The position numbers and the translations under genes were made by a program. From positions 1 through 64,000 of the forward strand of contig CAVWBT010000011.1 of assembly GCA_963753285.1 (NCBI GenBank): 64,000 bases of DNA, read 5' to 3'. The notes beneath the pieces are model-generated. The model saw only the letters and a program-made list of their open reading frames with translations. It did no database searches and was not told the DNA's origin. Position 1 is the first letter of the stretch, and each line of letters opens with the position of its first letter. Positions 24,597 through 33,040 of this stretch are shown here, piece after piece. The stretch is from JAHEDH01 sp963753285 (GTDB lineage: Bacteria; Actinomycetota; Acidimicrobiia; Spongiisociales; ZC4RG35).

Positions 24597-25003
24597 TCAT
24601 CGCTGACACAAGCGGCCTGCTGGCGTTCTTCAACGCCGCCGAACCTGCCCACAACGCCGTTGCAGCGCTTGTACGAGAATCGGGGCAGATCGTCGTGTCG
24701 CCATTCGTCATGGCCGAGCTCGACTACTTGCTTGCCACGCGGGTGTCCGTTGCCGCCGAGCTGGCTGCGCTGACCGAGCTCTCGGGGGGCGCATACATCA
24801 TCGCCGAGTTCGCCGAGGACGATGTGCGGTCGGCCGGGGACGTGATCGACAGCTACCAGGATCAGGAGATCGGTCTCGCCGACGCATCACTGGTGGTTCT
24901 GGCCGATCGACATGACACGCGTCGAGTGCTCACACTCGATCGTCGCCACTTCGACGTCCTCCGTCCCCTCCAGGGGGGCCGGTTCGAGGTACTGCCCGGA
25001 TGA
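24593..25003 (+). CDS. vapC: VapC-type PIN-domain ribonuclease toxin
   Basis: 136 residues from GTG 24593. The PIN domain has the conserved acidic residues: Asp in MIIADTSGLLAFFN (about residue 5), Glu in FVMAELDYLL (about 43), Asp in EIGLADASLVVLADR (about 99) and Asp in VLTLDRRHF (about 117). These four hold Mg2+ or Mn2+ for RNA cleavage; family members cut tRNA or rRNA loops. Overlaps the antitoxin by 4 bases. All four acidic positions are kept, so it should be active. Confidence 0.85.
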   Translation: MIIADTSGLLAFFNAAEPAHNAVAALVRESGQIVVSPFVMAELDYLLATRVSVAAELAALTELSGGAYIIAEFAEDDVRSAGDVIDSYQDQEIGLADASLVVLADRHDTRRVLTLDRRHFDVLRPLQGGRFEVLPG

Positions 25004-25050
25004 CGGTGCCTACCCTCGAGCCCGACACCGCAGATGTACAGGAGGTAGCA

Positions 25051-25407
25051 ATGGCTCGAAACGTCCTGGGTGACGAACTGATGCCGTGTTCGATCGAACC
25101 GCTCACCGGCTTCTATCGGGATGCCTCGTGCAATACCGGACCAGAGGACCATGGTCGTCACGTGGTCTGTGCCGAGGTGACCGAGGAGTTCCTCGAGTTC
25201 TCCAGGTCGGTCGGCAACGACCTGTCGACCCCGATGCCGATGTACGGATTCGAAGGCTTGAGGCCCGGCGATCGGTGGTGCCTGTGTGCCGCCCGGTGGC
25301 AACAGGCTCTCGAGGCCGGGATGGCGCCGAAGGTGATCCTCGCTTCGACCAATGAGGCAGCGCTGGAGGTCTGCGCACTGGAGGACCTGGCGGCACACGC
25401 CGTCTGA
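25051..25407 (+). CDS. DUF2237 family protein
   Basis: 118 residues from ATG 25051, with a strong ribosome site (aggaggtagca). The family signature is full-length: ARNVLGDELMPCSIEPLTGF, NTGPEDHGRHVVCAEVTEEF, LEFSRSVGNDLSTPMP, GLRPGDRWCLCAARWQQALE. Conserved cysteines and the GDRWCLCAARW motif are intact. No biochemical function is established for this family. An earlier in-frame start at 25000 overlaps vapC and lacks a ribosome site. Confidence 0.85.
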   Translation: MARNVLGDELMPCSIEPLTGFYRDASCNTGPEDHGRHVVCAEVTEEFLEFSRSVGNDLSTPMPMYGFEGLRPGDRWCLCAARWQQALEAGMAPKVILASTNEAALEVCALEDLAAHAV

Positions 25408-25518
25408 CCAGACCCGGTCCCGCCGACGTGGGCGAGCGAGCAAAGGCGCAGGATTCGGGGGCAACGGAACGACGCCGATGTCATCATGGGCCGGCAGTCG
25501 GATCGAGGAGAGTCATCG

Positions 25519-27387
25519 ATGGCCTATGCAGACGTCTACGCCCGTTCGCTCGACGATCCGGAGGGATTCTGGCGTGAAGCGGCCGAGGCGATCGACTGGG
25601 ATGTCTTCCCATCCGTGATGCTCGACGACTCGTCACCGCCGTTCTACCGATGGTTCTCCGACGGCCGCATGAACACGTGTTTCAACGCCCTCGACCGTCA
25701 CGTCGCCGCCGGCCGCGGCGATCAGGCCGCCCTCATCTACGACAGCCCGGTCACCGGACAGGTCCGTGCCTATACCTACGCCGAGCTGACGCACGAGGTC
25801 GCGGTCCTGGCCGGTGCGCTTCGATCTCTCGGTGTCGAACAGGGCGATCGGGTGATCATCTACATGCCGATGGTGCCGGAGGCGGCGATGGCGATGCTGG
25901 CGTGCGCCCGGATCGGGGCGATCCACTCGGTCGTGTTCGGTGGCTTCGCCGCCAATGAACTGGCCACCCGGATCGACGACGCCCAACCAAAGGTGATCTT
26001 GACGGCTTCCTGCGGGATCGAGCCCGGCCGGGTCGTGGCATACAAACCGCTGCTCGATGAAGCGATCGAACTCGCTCGTCACACCCCTGATGCCTCGGTG
26101 ATCCTCCAGCGCCCCCAACTCTCCGCCGACATGGGGCCCAACGACCACGACTGGGGCGAGCTCGTCGGATCGGCATCGCCCGTCGACTGCGTCCCGGTCT
26201 CGGCCACCGACCCGCTCTACATCCTGTACACGTCCGGAACGACCGGCCAGCCGAAGGGTGTGGTGCGCGACAACGGGGGTCATGCCGTGGCGTTGGCGTG
26301 GAGCATGCGCAACATCTACGGCGTCGAGCCGGGTGAGGTGTATTGGGCGGCGTCCGACGTCGGGTGGGTCGTCGGGCACTCCTACATCGTGTACGGGCCG
26401 CTGCTCTGGGGCTGCACCACCGTGCTCTACGAGGGGAAGCCGGTCGGAACGCCCGACCCCGGAGCCTTCTGGCGGGTGATCTCGCAACACGGCGTCTCCG
26501 TGCTCTTCACCGCTCCGACCGCCTTCCGGGCCATCAAGCGCGACGATCCCGAGGGGAAGTACATGGCCCCGTACGACCTGTCGGCGTTCCGCACACTGTT
26601 CCTCGCCGGTGAGCGATGCGACCCCGACACGTTGCACTGGGCCGAAGATCGTCTCGGTGTACCGGTCATCGATCACTGGTGGCAGACCGAGACGGGGTGG
26701 CCGGTGGCGTCCAACCCCATGGGCATCGAGGTGTTCGAGGTGAAGCCGGGCTCGCCAACCGTGCCGGTTCCCGGCTACGACGTGAAGGTGCTCGATGCAG
26801 ACGGCAACGAGCTGCCGCGGGGTGAGATCGGAGCGGTCGTCATCAAGCTGCCGATGCCGCCCGGCACGCTGCTCACACTGTGGGGAGCCGACGCTCGCTT
26901 CGTCGACGCCTATCTCAGCCGTTACGACGGGTACTACCTCACCGCCGATGCCGGCTACATCGACGAGGACGGCTACGTGTCGATCATGAGTCGCCTCGAC
27001 GACATCATCAATGTGGCAGGGCATCGGTTGTCCACGGGGGCGATGGAGGAGGTGCTGGCGGGGCATCCCGACGTGGCCGAGTGCGCAGTCATCGGTGTCG
27101 CCGACGCCCTCAAGGGGCAGCTTCCGGTTGGTTTCGTGGTCCTGAAGTCCGGCGTCGACCGAGACCGCGCAGAGATCACCCACGAGTTGATTCAGCTGGT
27201 CCGTGACCAGATCGGACCGGTCGCAGCCTTCAAGCAGGCTCTCGTCGTCGATCGGCTTCCCAAGACGAGATCAGGGAAGATCCTGCGCGGGACGATGCGC
27301 CGCATCGCCGATGGCGAGGAGTGGAAGATGCCGGCGACCATCGATGACCCTGCAATCCTCGACGAGATCACCGAAGCGCTCGGCTGA
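25519..27387 (+). CDS. prpE: Propionyl-CoA synthetase (AMP-forming)
   Basis: 622 residues. Activates propionate (or a similar short acid) with ATP and CoA, giving acyl-CoA, AMP and PPi. The ATG at 25519 follows gaggag. The ANL-family signature is complete: ATP loop YTSGTTGQPKG (about 237-247), the PrpE-specific VVRDNGGHAVALAWSM, WWQTETGWP, the hinge and CoA region YIDEDGYVSIMSRLDDIINV, and the catalytic Lys in KTRSGKILRG (about 582). Its long N-terminal cap (DPEGFWREAAEAIDW) is typical of acetyl-/propionyl-CoA synthetases. It feeds acyl-CoA into central metabolism. Acetate may be an alternative substrate. Confidence 0.85.
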   Translation: MAYADVYARSLDDPEGFWREAAEAIDWDVFPSVMLDDSSPPFYRWFSDGRMNTCFNALDRHVAAGRGDQAALIYDSPVTGQVRAYTYAELTHEVAVLAGALRSLGVEQGDRVIIYMPMVPEAAMAMLACARIGAIHSVVFGGFAANELATRIDDAQPKVILTASCGIEPGRVVAYKPLLDEAIELARHTPDASVILQRPQLSADMGPNDHDWGELVGSASPVDCVPVSATDPLYILYTSGTTGQPKGVVRDNGGHAVALAWSMRNIYGVEPGEVYWAASDVGWVVGHSYIVYGPLLWGCTTVLYEGKPVGTPDPGAFWRVISQHGVSVLFTAPTAFRAIKRDDPEGKYMAPYDLSAFRTLFLAGERCDPDTLHWAEDRLGVPVIDHWWQTETGWPVASNPMGIEVFEVKPGSPTVPVPGYDVKVLDADGNELPRGEIGAVVIKLPMPPGTLLTLWGADARFVDAYLSRYDGYYLTADAGYIDEDGYVSIMSRLDDIINVAGHRLSTGAMEEVLAGHPDVAECAVIGVADALKGQLPVGFVVLKSGVDRDRAEITHELIQLVRDQIGPVAAFKQALVVDRLPKTRSGKILRGTMRRIADGEEWKMPATIDDPAILDEITEALG

Positions 27388-27518
27388 GGGAGACTGCCTG
27401 GTGAGGCTCTTCGGAGGGATTCACGGATCGCAGGCGTAGGTAGTCGCTCGGGCTCGCACTCCGAGATCGCCTTCAGGTTCGAGATCGGATAGGTTTCCGA
27501 TCGACGCGGGAGGAAATC

Positions 27519-28322
27519 GTGGAGATCAACGGGAAGACCTTTGTCGTGACAGGTGGCGGGAATGGCATCGGCCGCCAGGTCGTGCTCGAACTGCTCAGAC
27601 GAGGTGCGCTGGTGGCGGCGCTCGATCTGCGCGAAGACGGCCTCGAGGGGACCAGGGGTCTCGCCGGTGGAGACCGGCTGGCGACGTTCCCGCTCGATGT
27701 GAGCGATCGGGGAGCGACCGCCGAGTCGCTGGATCGCGTCGTCGGCGAGCTCGGACCGGTCGACGGGCTGGTCAATGTCGCCGGGATCATGCAGCCGTTC
27801 GAGCGGATCAACGACCTCGACTGGGAGACGATCGAACGCGTGATGAACGTGAATTTCTACGGCACGCTCAACATGGTGAAGGCCTATCTCCCACATCTGC
27901 TCCAGCGCCCCCAGGGCCACATCGCCAACGTGTCGAGCATGGGCGGGTTCCTGCCCGTCCCGGGTCAGAGCATCTACGGGGCCTCCAAAGCAGCCGTCAA
28001 GCTGATGACTGAGGGGCTCTACGCCGAGCTTCGAGATACCAACGTCGGCGTGTCGGTCGTCATGCCGGGAGGCGTGAACACCGAGATCAGCGCCAACTCC
28101 GGAGTGGAGGTGCCCGCCGGTGTGGGATCCGCCCAGGACTATCGGCTTCCGATCTCCACGCCTGAGGATGCTGCCCGGATCATCTGTGACGGGATCGCCG
28201 GGGACCAACTGCACATCTATGTGGGCAAGGACGCGGTGGCGATGAACATCGCGTCCCGAATCGCGCCGAGGCAGGCGACACATCTCATCCAGCGGCAGAT
28301 GAAGGCATTGCTCCCGACCTAG
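27519..28322 (+). CDS. Short-chain dehydrogenase/reductase
   Basis: 267 residues from GTG 27519 with ribosome site gggagga. Classical SDR: cofactor loop TGGGNGIG (about 11-18), D at the end of beta-2 (AALDLRED, suggesting NAD(H) preference), NVAG (about 86), catalytic Ser in NVSSMGGF (about 140) and YGASK (about 152-156). The C-terminus (MNIASRIAPRQATHLIQRQM) is of the type found in alcohol and steroid-like SDRs. The substrate cannot be told. Convergent with the amidohydrolase gene. Confidence 0.85.
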   Translation: MEINGKTFVVTGGGNGIGRQVVLELLRRGALVAALDLREDGLEGTRGLAGGDRLATFPLDVSDRGATAESLDRVVGELGPVDGLVNVAGIMQPFERINDLDWETIERVMNVNFYGTLNMVKAYLPHLLQRPQGHIANVSSMGGFLPVPGQSIYGASKAAVKLMTEGLYAELRDTNVGVSVVMPGGVNTEISANSGVEVPAGVGSAQDYRLPISTPEDAARIICDGIAGDQLHIYVGKDAVAMNIASRIAPRQATHLIQRQMKALLPT

Positions 28323-28334
28323 GCCAATTGGTCG

Positions 28335-29180
28335 TCAGAGGCCAAGCAGTCTGGCGGCATTGTCGTGCAACACCTTGCGTGTCAACGAGGGATCTGGTGG
28401 TGGCTCGAGCGACGACCATGCAGAGATCCACTGTTCGGGAGTGATGAACGGGTAATCGGTTCCGAACAAGGTGCGGTCGCCGAACTGTCGTCGGACGGCT
28501 TCGATCAGTTTGGGCTCGATCCGGCGAGGCGACCAGCCGGACAGTTCGAGCCACACGTTCGGCTTGTGCTGGGCGGTCGCGATCGCCTCGTCCTGCCACG
28601 GCCAGGACGGGTGCGCGGCAACGATCTGCAGATCCGGGAGGTGGGCGGCGAGCGCGTCGAGGTGCATCGGGTTGGCGTAGTGGTTGATGACCCCGCCGCC
28701 TCCGCGCATCCCGGCACCCAGTCCGGTGTATCCGGTGTGGAACAGACAGATCAACCCGAGCTCCGACGCTCGTTCGAAGACGGGGTGGAACTGCGGATCG
28801 GCGGGGGAGAAGTGTTGCGCCGAAGGATGCAGCTTGAGCCCGCGAAGGCCGAGATCGGCGGTCCGTTCGACCTCGGACACGGCGTCCGGCTTGTGCGGGT
28901 CGACCGCACCGAAACCGATGAACACATCCTCCCGGCCCGCCACCATGGCAGCGATGTCCGTCGAAGTGACGGGTGGGAGTCCCGAGGCCGTCTCGGCGTC
29001 CCAGCCCAAGAGGACGGCCATACCATCGTCCTCTCGGTAGGCGTCGGCGACCTCGTCGATCGGCAAGCGGGGGAACGCCCGTCCGAAGACACCCTCGAGT
29101 GCCGCCATGAACGGCTCGAACGCACCGTCGAGGTACTCGCTGGTCGGGGGATGGACGTGGAAGTCGATGTATCGCGGCAT
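28335..29180 (-). CDS. Amidohydrolase family protein (amidohydrolase-2/ACMSD type)
   Basis: 281 residues from ATG 29180. Metal-binding motifs of the amidohydrolase-2 family are present: HVH near the N-terminus (IDFHVHPPTS, residues about 7-10), KLHPS, FHTGY, AAHPSWPW and the final Asp in FGTDYPFI. It ends with HDNAARLLGL, typical of the family. Members decarboxylate or hydrolyse small organic acids in the cytoplasm; the substrate is unknown. It stands alone between convergent and divergent neighbours. Confidence 0.8.
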   Translation of the reverse strand: MPRYIDFHVHPPTSEYLDGAFEPFMAALEGVFGRAFPRLPIDEVADAYREDDGMAVLLGWDAETASGLPPVTSTDIAAMVAGREDVFIGFGAVDPHKPDAVSEVERTADLGLRGLKLHPSAQHFSPADPQFHPVFERASELGLICLFHTGYTGLGAGMRGGGGVINHYANPMHLDALAAHLPDLQIVAAHPSWPWQDEAIATAQHKPNVWLELSGWSPRRIEPKLIEAVRRQFGDRTLFGTDYPFITPEQWISAWSSLEPPPDPSLTRKVLHDNAARLLGL

Positions 29181-29346
29181 GAGTGGATGGACCGTGGGGG
29201 CGAGGCTCTCGTGGCGACACCCTACCGCCGACCCGGACCTCGCTTCCTGCGTGGACGCCCGCGCATCCAACACAAGGTGATGTATCCATTTCGCATGGTC
29301 GTTCGTCTTGGTGGCGTGGATCTGAAACGAGAGAGGAGTGCCACAC

Positions 29347-29574
29347 ATGAAGTACATCAATGAAGCCGGTTGGGATCGGGCGCTGCGAGTTGGACTCGGG
29401 ATCGTCCTGCTGGTCATCGGATGGGGTGAGATCGTCAGCGGCGGTCTCGGAACGTTCTTCAAGATCATCGGATTCGTGCCACTGGCCACAGGCCTGGTCG
29501 GCTGGTGCCCGCTGTACGCCATCTTCGGGTTCCGGACGAACGAACGGCCGAAGGAGATCGCTCACGCCTCTTGA
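29347..29574 (+). CDS. DUF2892 small inner-membrane protein
   Basis: 75 residues from ATG 29347 with the ribosome site gagagg. Two hydrophobic segments (ALRVGLGIVLLVIGWGEIVS and IIGFVPLATGLVGWCPLYAI) and the typical start NEAGWDRALR and end WCPLYAIFGF match DUF2892 (YgaP-like membrane part without rhodanese). These proteins lie in the membrane; their role is not established. It precedes the sigma/anti-sigma gene by 70 bp and may share regulation with it. Confidence 0.85.
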   Translation: MKYINEAGWDRALRVGLGIVLLVIGWGEIVSGGLGTFFKIIGFVPLATGLVGWCPLYAIFGFRTNERPKEIAHAS

Positions 29575-29643
29575 TCGCCGAGGGAAGCCGACTGCGGTGG
29601 TGGGGCGTGGCCCCGCCACCGCGCCAGTCTTCCGTGTCACACT

Positions 29644-30408
29644 ATGAGACCGATGAACGACCATCAGACCCTGATCGACGGGCTTGGAGACCACCGCGAG
29701 GCGCTCTACCGAATGGCGCTCAGCATCACCCGCGACCCTCACCTGGCCGGTGACCTCGTCCAGGACACGTTCGTACGCGCCATGCAGAAGATCGATCAAT
29801 TCAGTGGTGACGGGTCGCCACTGCCCTGGATGAGACGGATCCTCCACAATCTGGCGATCGATCGAGCGAGGCGCGCATCGCACGAGGTCGTCGTGGAGGA
29901 CGTCGAATCCCACTGGCGGGAGGACGAATACACGGTCGACCCCGCAGTGGTGGCTGATCGCGCCTCGACGCGTGAAGAACTCGAGGACGCGTTGGTGCGG
30001 GTGCCGTTCATCTATCGGGTCGCGGTGATTCTCCACGACGTCGAAGGATGGAAGGTACGCGAGATCGCGGAAACCCAGGACGTCTCGCTGCCCGCAGCCA
30101 AGCAGCGACTTCGACGCGGGCGCATGGCGCTCGTGACGGCACTCGCAGAGGGCCACGAGCGCCGCAAGCACTTGGAAGGAGTACCGATGCGCTGTTGGGA
30201 CGCCCGTCAGCATGTCTCCGACTATCTCGATGGTCAGCTCGAGCCCGACACGGCGGCGATCGTCGAGGGGCATCTCGCCGTCTGTCCGACCTGCCCTCCG
30301 CTATACGCAGCGTTGGTCGATGCTCATGCCGGCCTGGGAACGCTGCGCGACCCCGACGCGGTGATTCCTCCAGATCTCGAGGCGCGCATCCGTACGGCGC
30401 TCGCCTGA
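29644..30408 (+). CDS. ECF sigma factor fused to zinc-binding anti-sigma domain
   Basis: 254 residues from ATG 29644, or ATG 29653. Residues 1-175 are an ECF sigma-70 protein: region 2 HREALYRMALSITRDPHLAG / DLVQDTFVRAMQKIDQF / PWMRRILHNLAIDRARRAS, and region 4 VPFIYRVAVILHDVEGWKVR / EIAETQDVSLPAAKQRLRRG. The same frame runs on without a stop into a zf-HC2/ZAS domain (182-254): MRCWDARQHVSDYLDGQLEP, then EGHLAVCPTCPPLYAAL, with Cys and His-x3-Cys-x2-Cys. Normally these are two genes. An internal ATG at 30187 has a good ribosome site (ggaagga), so a free anti-sigma protein may also be made. No membrane segment, so control would be cytoplasmic, perhaps redox through the zinc site. Confidence 0.85.
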   Translation: MRPMNDHQTLIDGLGDHREALYRMALSITRDPHLAGDLVQDTFVRAMQKIDQFSGDGSPLPWMRRILHNLAIDRARRASHEVVVEDVESHWREDEYTVDPAVVADRASTREELEDALVRVPFIYRVAVILHDVEGWKVREIAETQDVSLPAAKQRLRRGRMALVTALAEGHERRKHLEGVPMRCWDARQHVSDYLDGQLEPDTAAIVEGHLAVCPTCPPLYAALVDAHAGLGTLRDPDAVIPPDLEARIRTALA

Positions 30409-30609
30409 GACACGAGGTTGGAGGCAACGTGACCTCCGCCCCTTGCCCGGATCACGAACGATCGAGACGATCGAGCTGGGTGATGGGCGCTGTGCGGCGC
30501 TGGCCACCGCGGCCTCACCCTTCGCTCCCTCCGTGCAGGCTGACGCCGAGTCATCACGAATCCCATCGATCGTGAGGCGATGGGGTGTCTCTGCTGGCAA
30601 GCTGTCGGC

Positions 30610-31641
30610 ATGAAGTTCGAGCCGATCCGTACCGAACGCCTGCTGCTTCGACACATGAGGTCGGATGACGTCGAGTCCCTCACCGCTCGGCGGAACGATC
30701 CCGAGGTGGCCCGATATCAGGCATGGTCGATGCCGTTCTCGGTGGAGCGGGCCCGGGAGATGGTCGCCGAACTCGGTGACATGGAAGGCCCGACGAACGA
30801 CGAGTGGTGGATGGCGGCCGTCGAGCTGTCCGACAGCGGAGAGGTCATCGGCGAGCTCGTGGTGCATTTGAGTTGGGAAGGTCGCTGCGCCGAGATCGGG
30901 TACACCTTTCATCCGGCACATTGGGGCAATGGCTTCGCGGTCGAAGCGACCAGTGCCCTGGTCGCATATCTGTTCGACTATCCGGAGATCACCAGGGTGT
31001 TCGGCATGCTCCACCCCGACAACACGGCCTCGGCCCAAGTGCTGGAACGAGTGGGCATGCTCCACGAGGGTCATACTCGCAACTCGTTCTGGGTCGGAGA
31101 CGAGAACTCCGATGACTGGATCTACGGTATGACACCGGAGGACCATCGGGCCTGGATCGAGCGTCCGCGCCACGCTCCCGAGGCCGTCACGTGGGTGCCG
31201 GTGGATCAATCGAACGAGTCGGCCGTCTACAAGCTGAGAACCCACTGGACTCAGCGAGAGTTCGTGGCGCCGATGGAGTGGTCCTACTCGGACGCGCTGT
31301 TCCCCGAGATCGTCGATGGAGCGCCGCTCGTTCCCTGGATGCGCGCCGTTCACGCAGACGGCGAACTCGTGGCGTTTGTGATGCTCGCGATGATCACCGA
31401 CGCTCACCCCGAACCCTACCTGTGGCGTCTGTTGGTCGACCGGCTCCATCAGCGACGCGGGATCGGGCGTCGCGTCCTGGAGTTGGTCGTCGAGCAATGC
31501 CGATCATGGGGAGCCGTGTCCCTGCTCACCAGCTGGGTACCAGAACGCGGAACTCCCGAACCGTTCTATCTGGGGTACGGCTTCGAACCGACCGGCAGAA
31601 TCGTCGACGACGAGGTCGAAGCACGACTCAGGTTCGACTGA
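30610..31641 (+). CDS. Two-domain GNAT acetyltransferase
   Basis: 343 residues from ATG 30610. The N-terminal domain (1-170) is RimJ/RimL-like: FEPIRTERLLLRHMRSDDVE, AEIGYTFHPAHWGNGFAVEA, DNTASAQVLERVGMLHEGHT. The second domain (about 185-343) is another GNAT fold: WRLLVDRLHQRRGIGRRVLE with the acetyl-CoA loop RRGIGRR, and PFYLGYGFEPTGRIVDDEVE. Acts on an amine acceptor that cannot be named. The 200 bp before it (30409-30609) hold no gene that I can see. Confidence 0.8.
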   Translation: MKFEPIRTERLLLRHMRSDDVESLTARRNDPEVARYQAWSMPFSVERAREMVAELGDMEGPTNDEWWMAAVELSDSGEVIGELVVHLSWEGRCAEIGYTFHPAHWGNGFAVEATSALVAYLFDYPEITRVFGMLHPDNTASAQVLERVGMLHEGHTRNSFWVGDENSDDWIYGMTPEDHRAWIERPRHAPEAVTWVPVDQSNESAVYKLRTHWTQREFVAPMEWSYSDALFPEIVDGAPLVPWMRAVHADGELVAFVMLAMITDAHPEPYLWRLLVDRLHQRRGIGRRVLELVVEQCRSWGAVSLLTSWVPERGTPEPFYLGYGFEPTGRIVDDEVEARLRFD

Positions 31642-31821
31642 ACAACAGGAGCGGGGCCGGCGACCCCCACGGTGCACCGACCCCGATCCGCTGCTTCCCC
31701 GGAGGAGGACTGGGTTGCATGTGTCGACCGATGTGTTCTGCCGGTGACGAACATGAAGATAGGAGTGCGACGTTGCCGGAGAGTGAACCGCCGATACCCG
31801 GATGGTGAAACGCTGGGGGAA
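31642..31821. other. Gene-free stretch with strong GC hairpin
   Basis: Between the acetyltransferase end and the small membrane gene. An inverted repeat, cggggccgg ... ccgaccccg (8 of 9 pairs, about 31653-31686), with flanking gcgg/ccgc pairs, can form a long stem. It may terminate the acetyltransferase transcript or be part of a structured RNA. I see no protein in it. Confidence 0.4.
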
Positions 31822-32114
31822 TCAGGCTGGGACGTCCAGAGTCTCGTCGAGCGACGATCTGACGTGAAGCACGGCAGCCCAGATCAGCGCAGCGCCGACC
31901 AGCGTCGGGAGCGGACCGGAGAAGATCGAGTCCTCGAGCGTCCATTGAGGGAAGGGCGCACCCATCAGCACCGAAGCGATCGCGCCGACGACCGCGTTCA
32001 GCCAGATGGAGTGGTCCTCTCTCCCTCCCTGTGCGATGGGGCTCCGAAACCACCGAGGAACCCGACGTAGAGGAGGAAGAGCGGAGAGAAGAGAAAGAAG
32101 CCCAGAATCTCCAT
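31822..32114 (-). pseudogene. Small three-helix membrane protein, frameshifted
   Basis: From ATG 32114 (minus) the protein begins MEILGFFLFSPLFLLYVGFL (a membrane helix), then GGFGAPSHREG, and loses frame near 32010 in a purine run. The -1 frame continues EDHSIWLNAVVGAIASVLMG (second helix) and LPTLVGAALIWAAVLHVRSS (third helix), ending SLDETLDVPA at 31822. Joined, it is a plausible protein of about 100 residues with three membrane spans. Either a sequencing indel or a broken gene. I know no family. Confidence 0.5.
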
Positions 32115-32193
32115 GTGGCACACGCTACTCCTCGGCCGGCGTGCCGTACATCGCCGAGTGACCTGTCTCCAGCGCGGTACTAACGTTGCTGCC

Positions 32194-33039
32194 ATGCCCG
32201 GACTCCTCGCTTTCCACGCGCATCCCGACGACGAGTGCAGTAGCACCGGCGGGACCTTGCACACCTATGTCGATCGTGGTGAGGAGGTCGTCGTCATCAC
32301 TGCCACCGATGGCGCCGAAGGTGAGATCCACAACTACGAGGACCCCGAGTCGCTCAAACCCCGCCTCGCCGAGATGCGCAAGGAAGAGATGGCGGCGGCG
32401 ATGTCGATTCTCGGGGTGGAGCATCAGGAGTTCCTGGGATACCGCGACTCCGGCATGATGGGAGAGCCGTCGAACGCCCACCCTGACGCCTTCTGGAATG
32501 CAGACTTCATGGAGGCGACCGAGAAGTTGGTCCGACTCATCCGCAAGTACACGCCGGAGGTCATGACGATCTATGACCCGTTCGGCGGCTATGGGCATCC
32601 CGATCACATCAACGTGCATCGCATCGGCATGGCTGCCTACGCCGGCGCTCCAGACCTGTCACGGTTCCCCCTCCAGGACGGCGAAACCGACTGGCAGCCC
32701 CAGAAGCTCTACTGGACCACCTGGCCCCGCAGCCGGGCCCGTGCGTTCGCCGACTTCCGGCTCGAAGCCGGCATGATCGACGAGGAAGACCACGCCAAAG
32801 CGCAGAACGCCGGCACACCGGACGAGCACATCTCCGCCTTCATCGACGTCTCCGACGTCATCGACGTCAAGGAGAAGGCGCTCAGAGCTCATCGCACGCA
32901 GATCCCCGAGGACTGGTTCCTCCTGAACATCCCCGAGGAGATGAAGCCGCAACTGCTCGGGAGAGAGTCCTTCGTCAAGATCTTCGACCGGGTCGGGGCA
33001 CCCGCCCAGGAGACGGATCTCTTCACCGGGTTGCGCTGA
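32194..33039 (+). CDS. mca: PIG-L deacetylase, mycothiol conjugate amidase type
   Basis: 281 residues. The zinc site is kept: AHPDDE (about 9-14) at the N-terminus and the second motif GYGHPDHINVHRIG. Length and C-terminal region (DWFLLNIPEE) fit Mca, which cleaves mycothiol S-conjugates to release mercapturic acids, better than the shorter MshB. The substrate assignment within the PIG-L family is inference, but mycothiol chemistry would mark the host as an actinobacterium. TAACGT at 32181-32186 lies 7 nt before the ATG, a leaderless start. The methyltransferase gene follows after 1 base. Confidence 0.75.
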   Translation: MPGLLAFHAHPDDECSSTGGTLHTYVDRGEEVVVITATDGAEGEIHNYEDPESLKPRLAEMRKEEMAAAMSILGVEHQEFLGYRDSGMMGEPSNAHPDAFWNADFMEATEKLVRLIRKYTPEVMTIYDPFGGYGHPDHINVHRIGMAAYAGAPDLSRFPLQDGETDWQPQKLYWTTWPRSRARAFADFRLEAGMIDEEDHAKAQNAGTPDEHISAFIDVSDVIDVKEKALRAHRTQIPEDWFLLNIPEEMKPQLLGRESFVKIFDRVGAPAQETDLFTGLR

Positions 33040-33040
33040 G

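Noticed and set aside
28285..30273. Minus-strand frame spanning the amidohydrolase, DUF2892 and sigma genes
   Set aside because: It covers three well-supported genes in other frames and has no family likeness of its own.
31645..31740. Signal recognition particle RNA on the minus strand
   Set aside because: A gtgcaccgtgggg-like tail and an agcag segment resemble SRP RNA, but the conserved symmetric loop and GGAA apical region are not in place.
31990..32030. Programmed -1 frameshift in the small membrane gene
   Set aside because: The run gggagggagagagg is not a standard slippery heptamer and no pseudoknot or stem is evident downstream; an indel is simpler.
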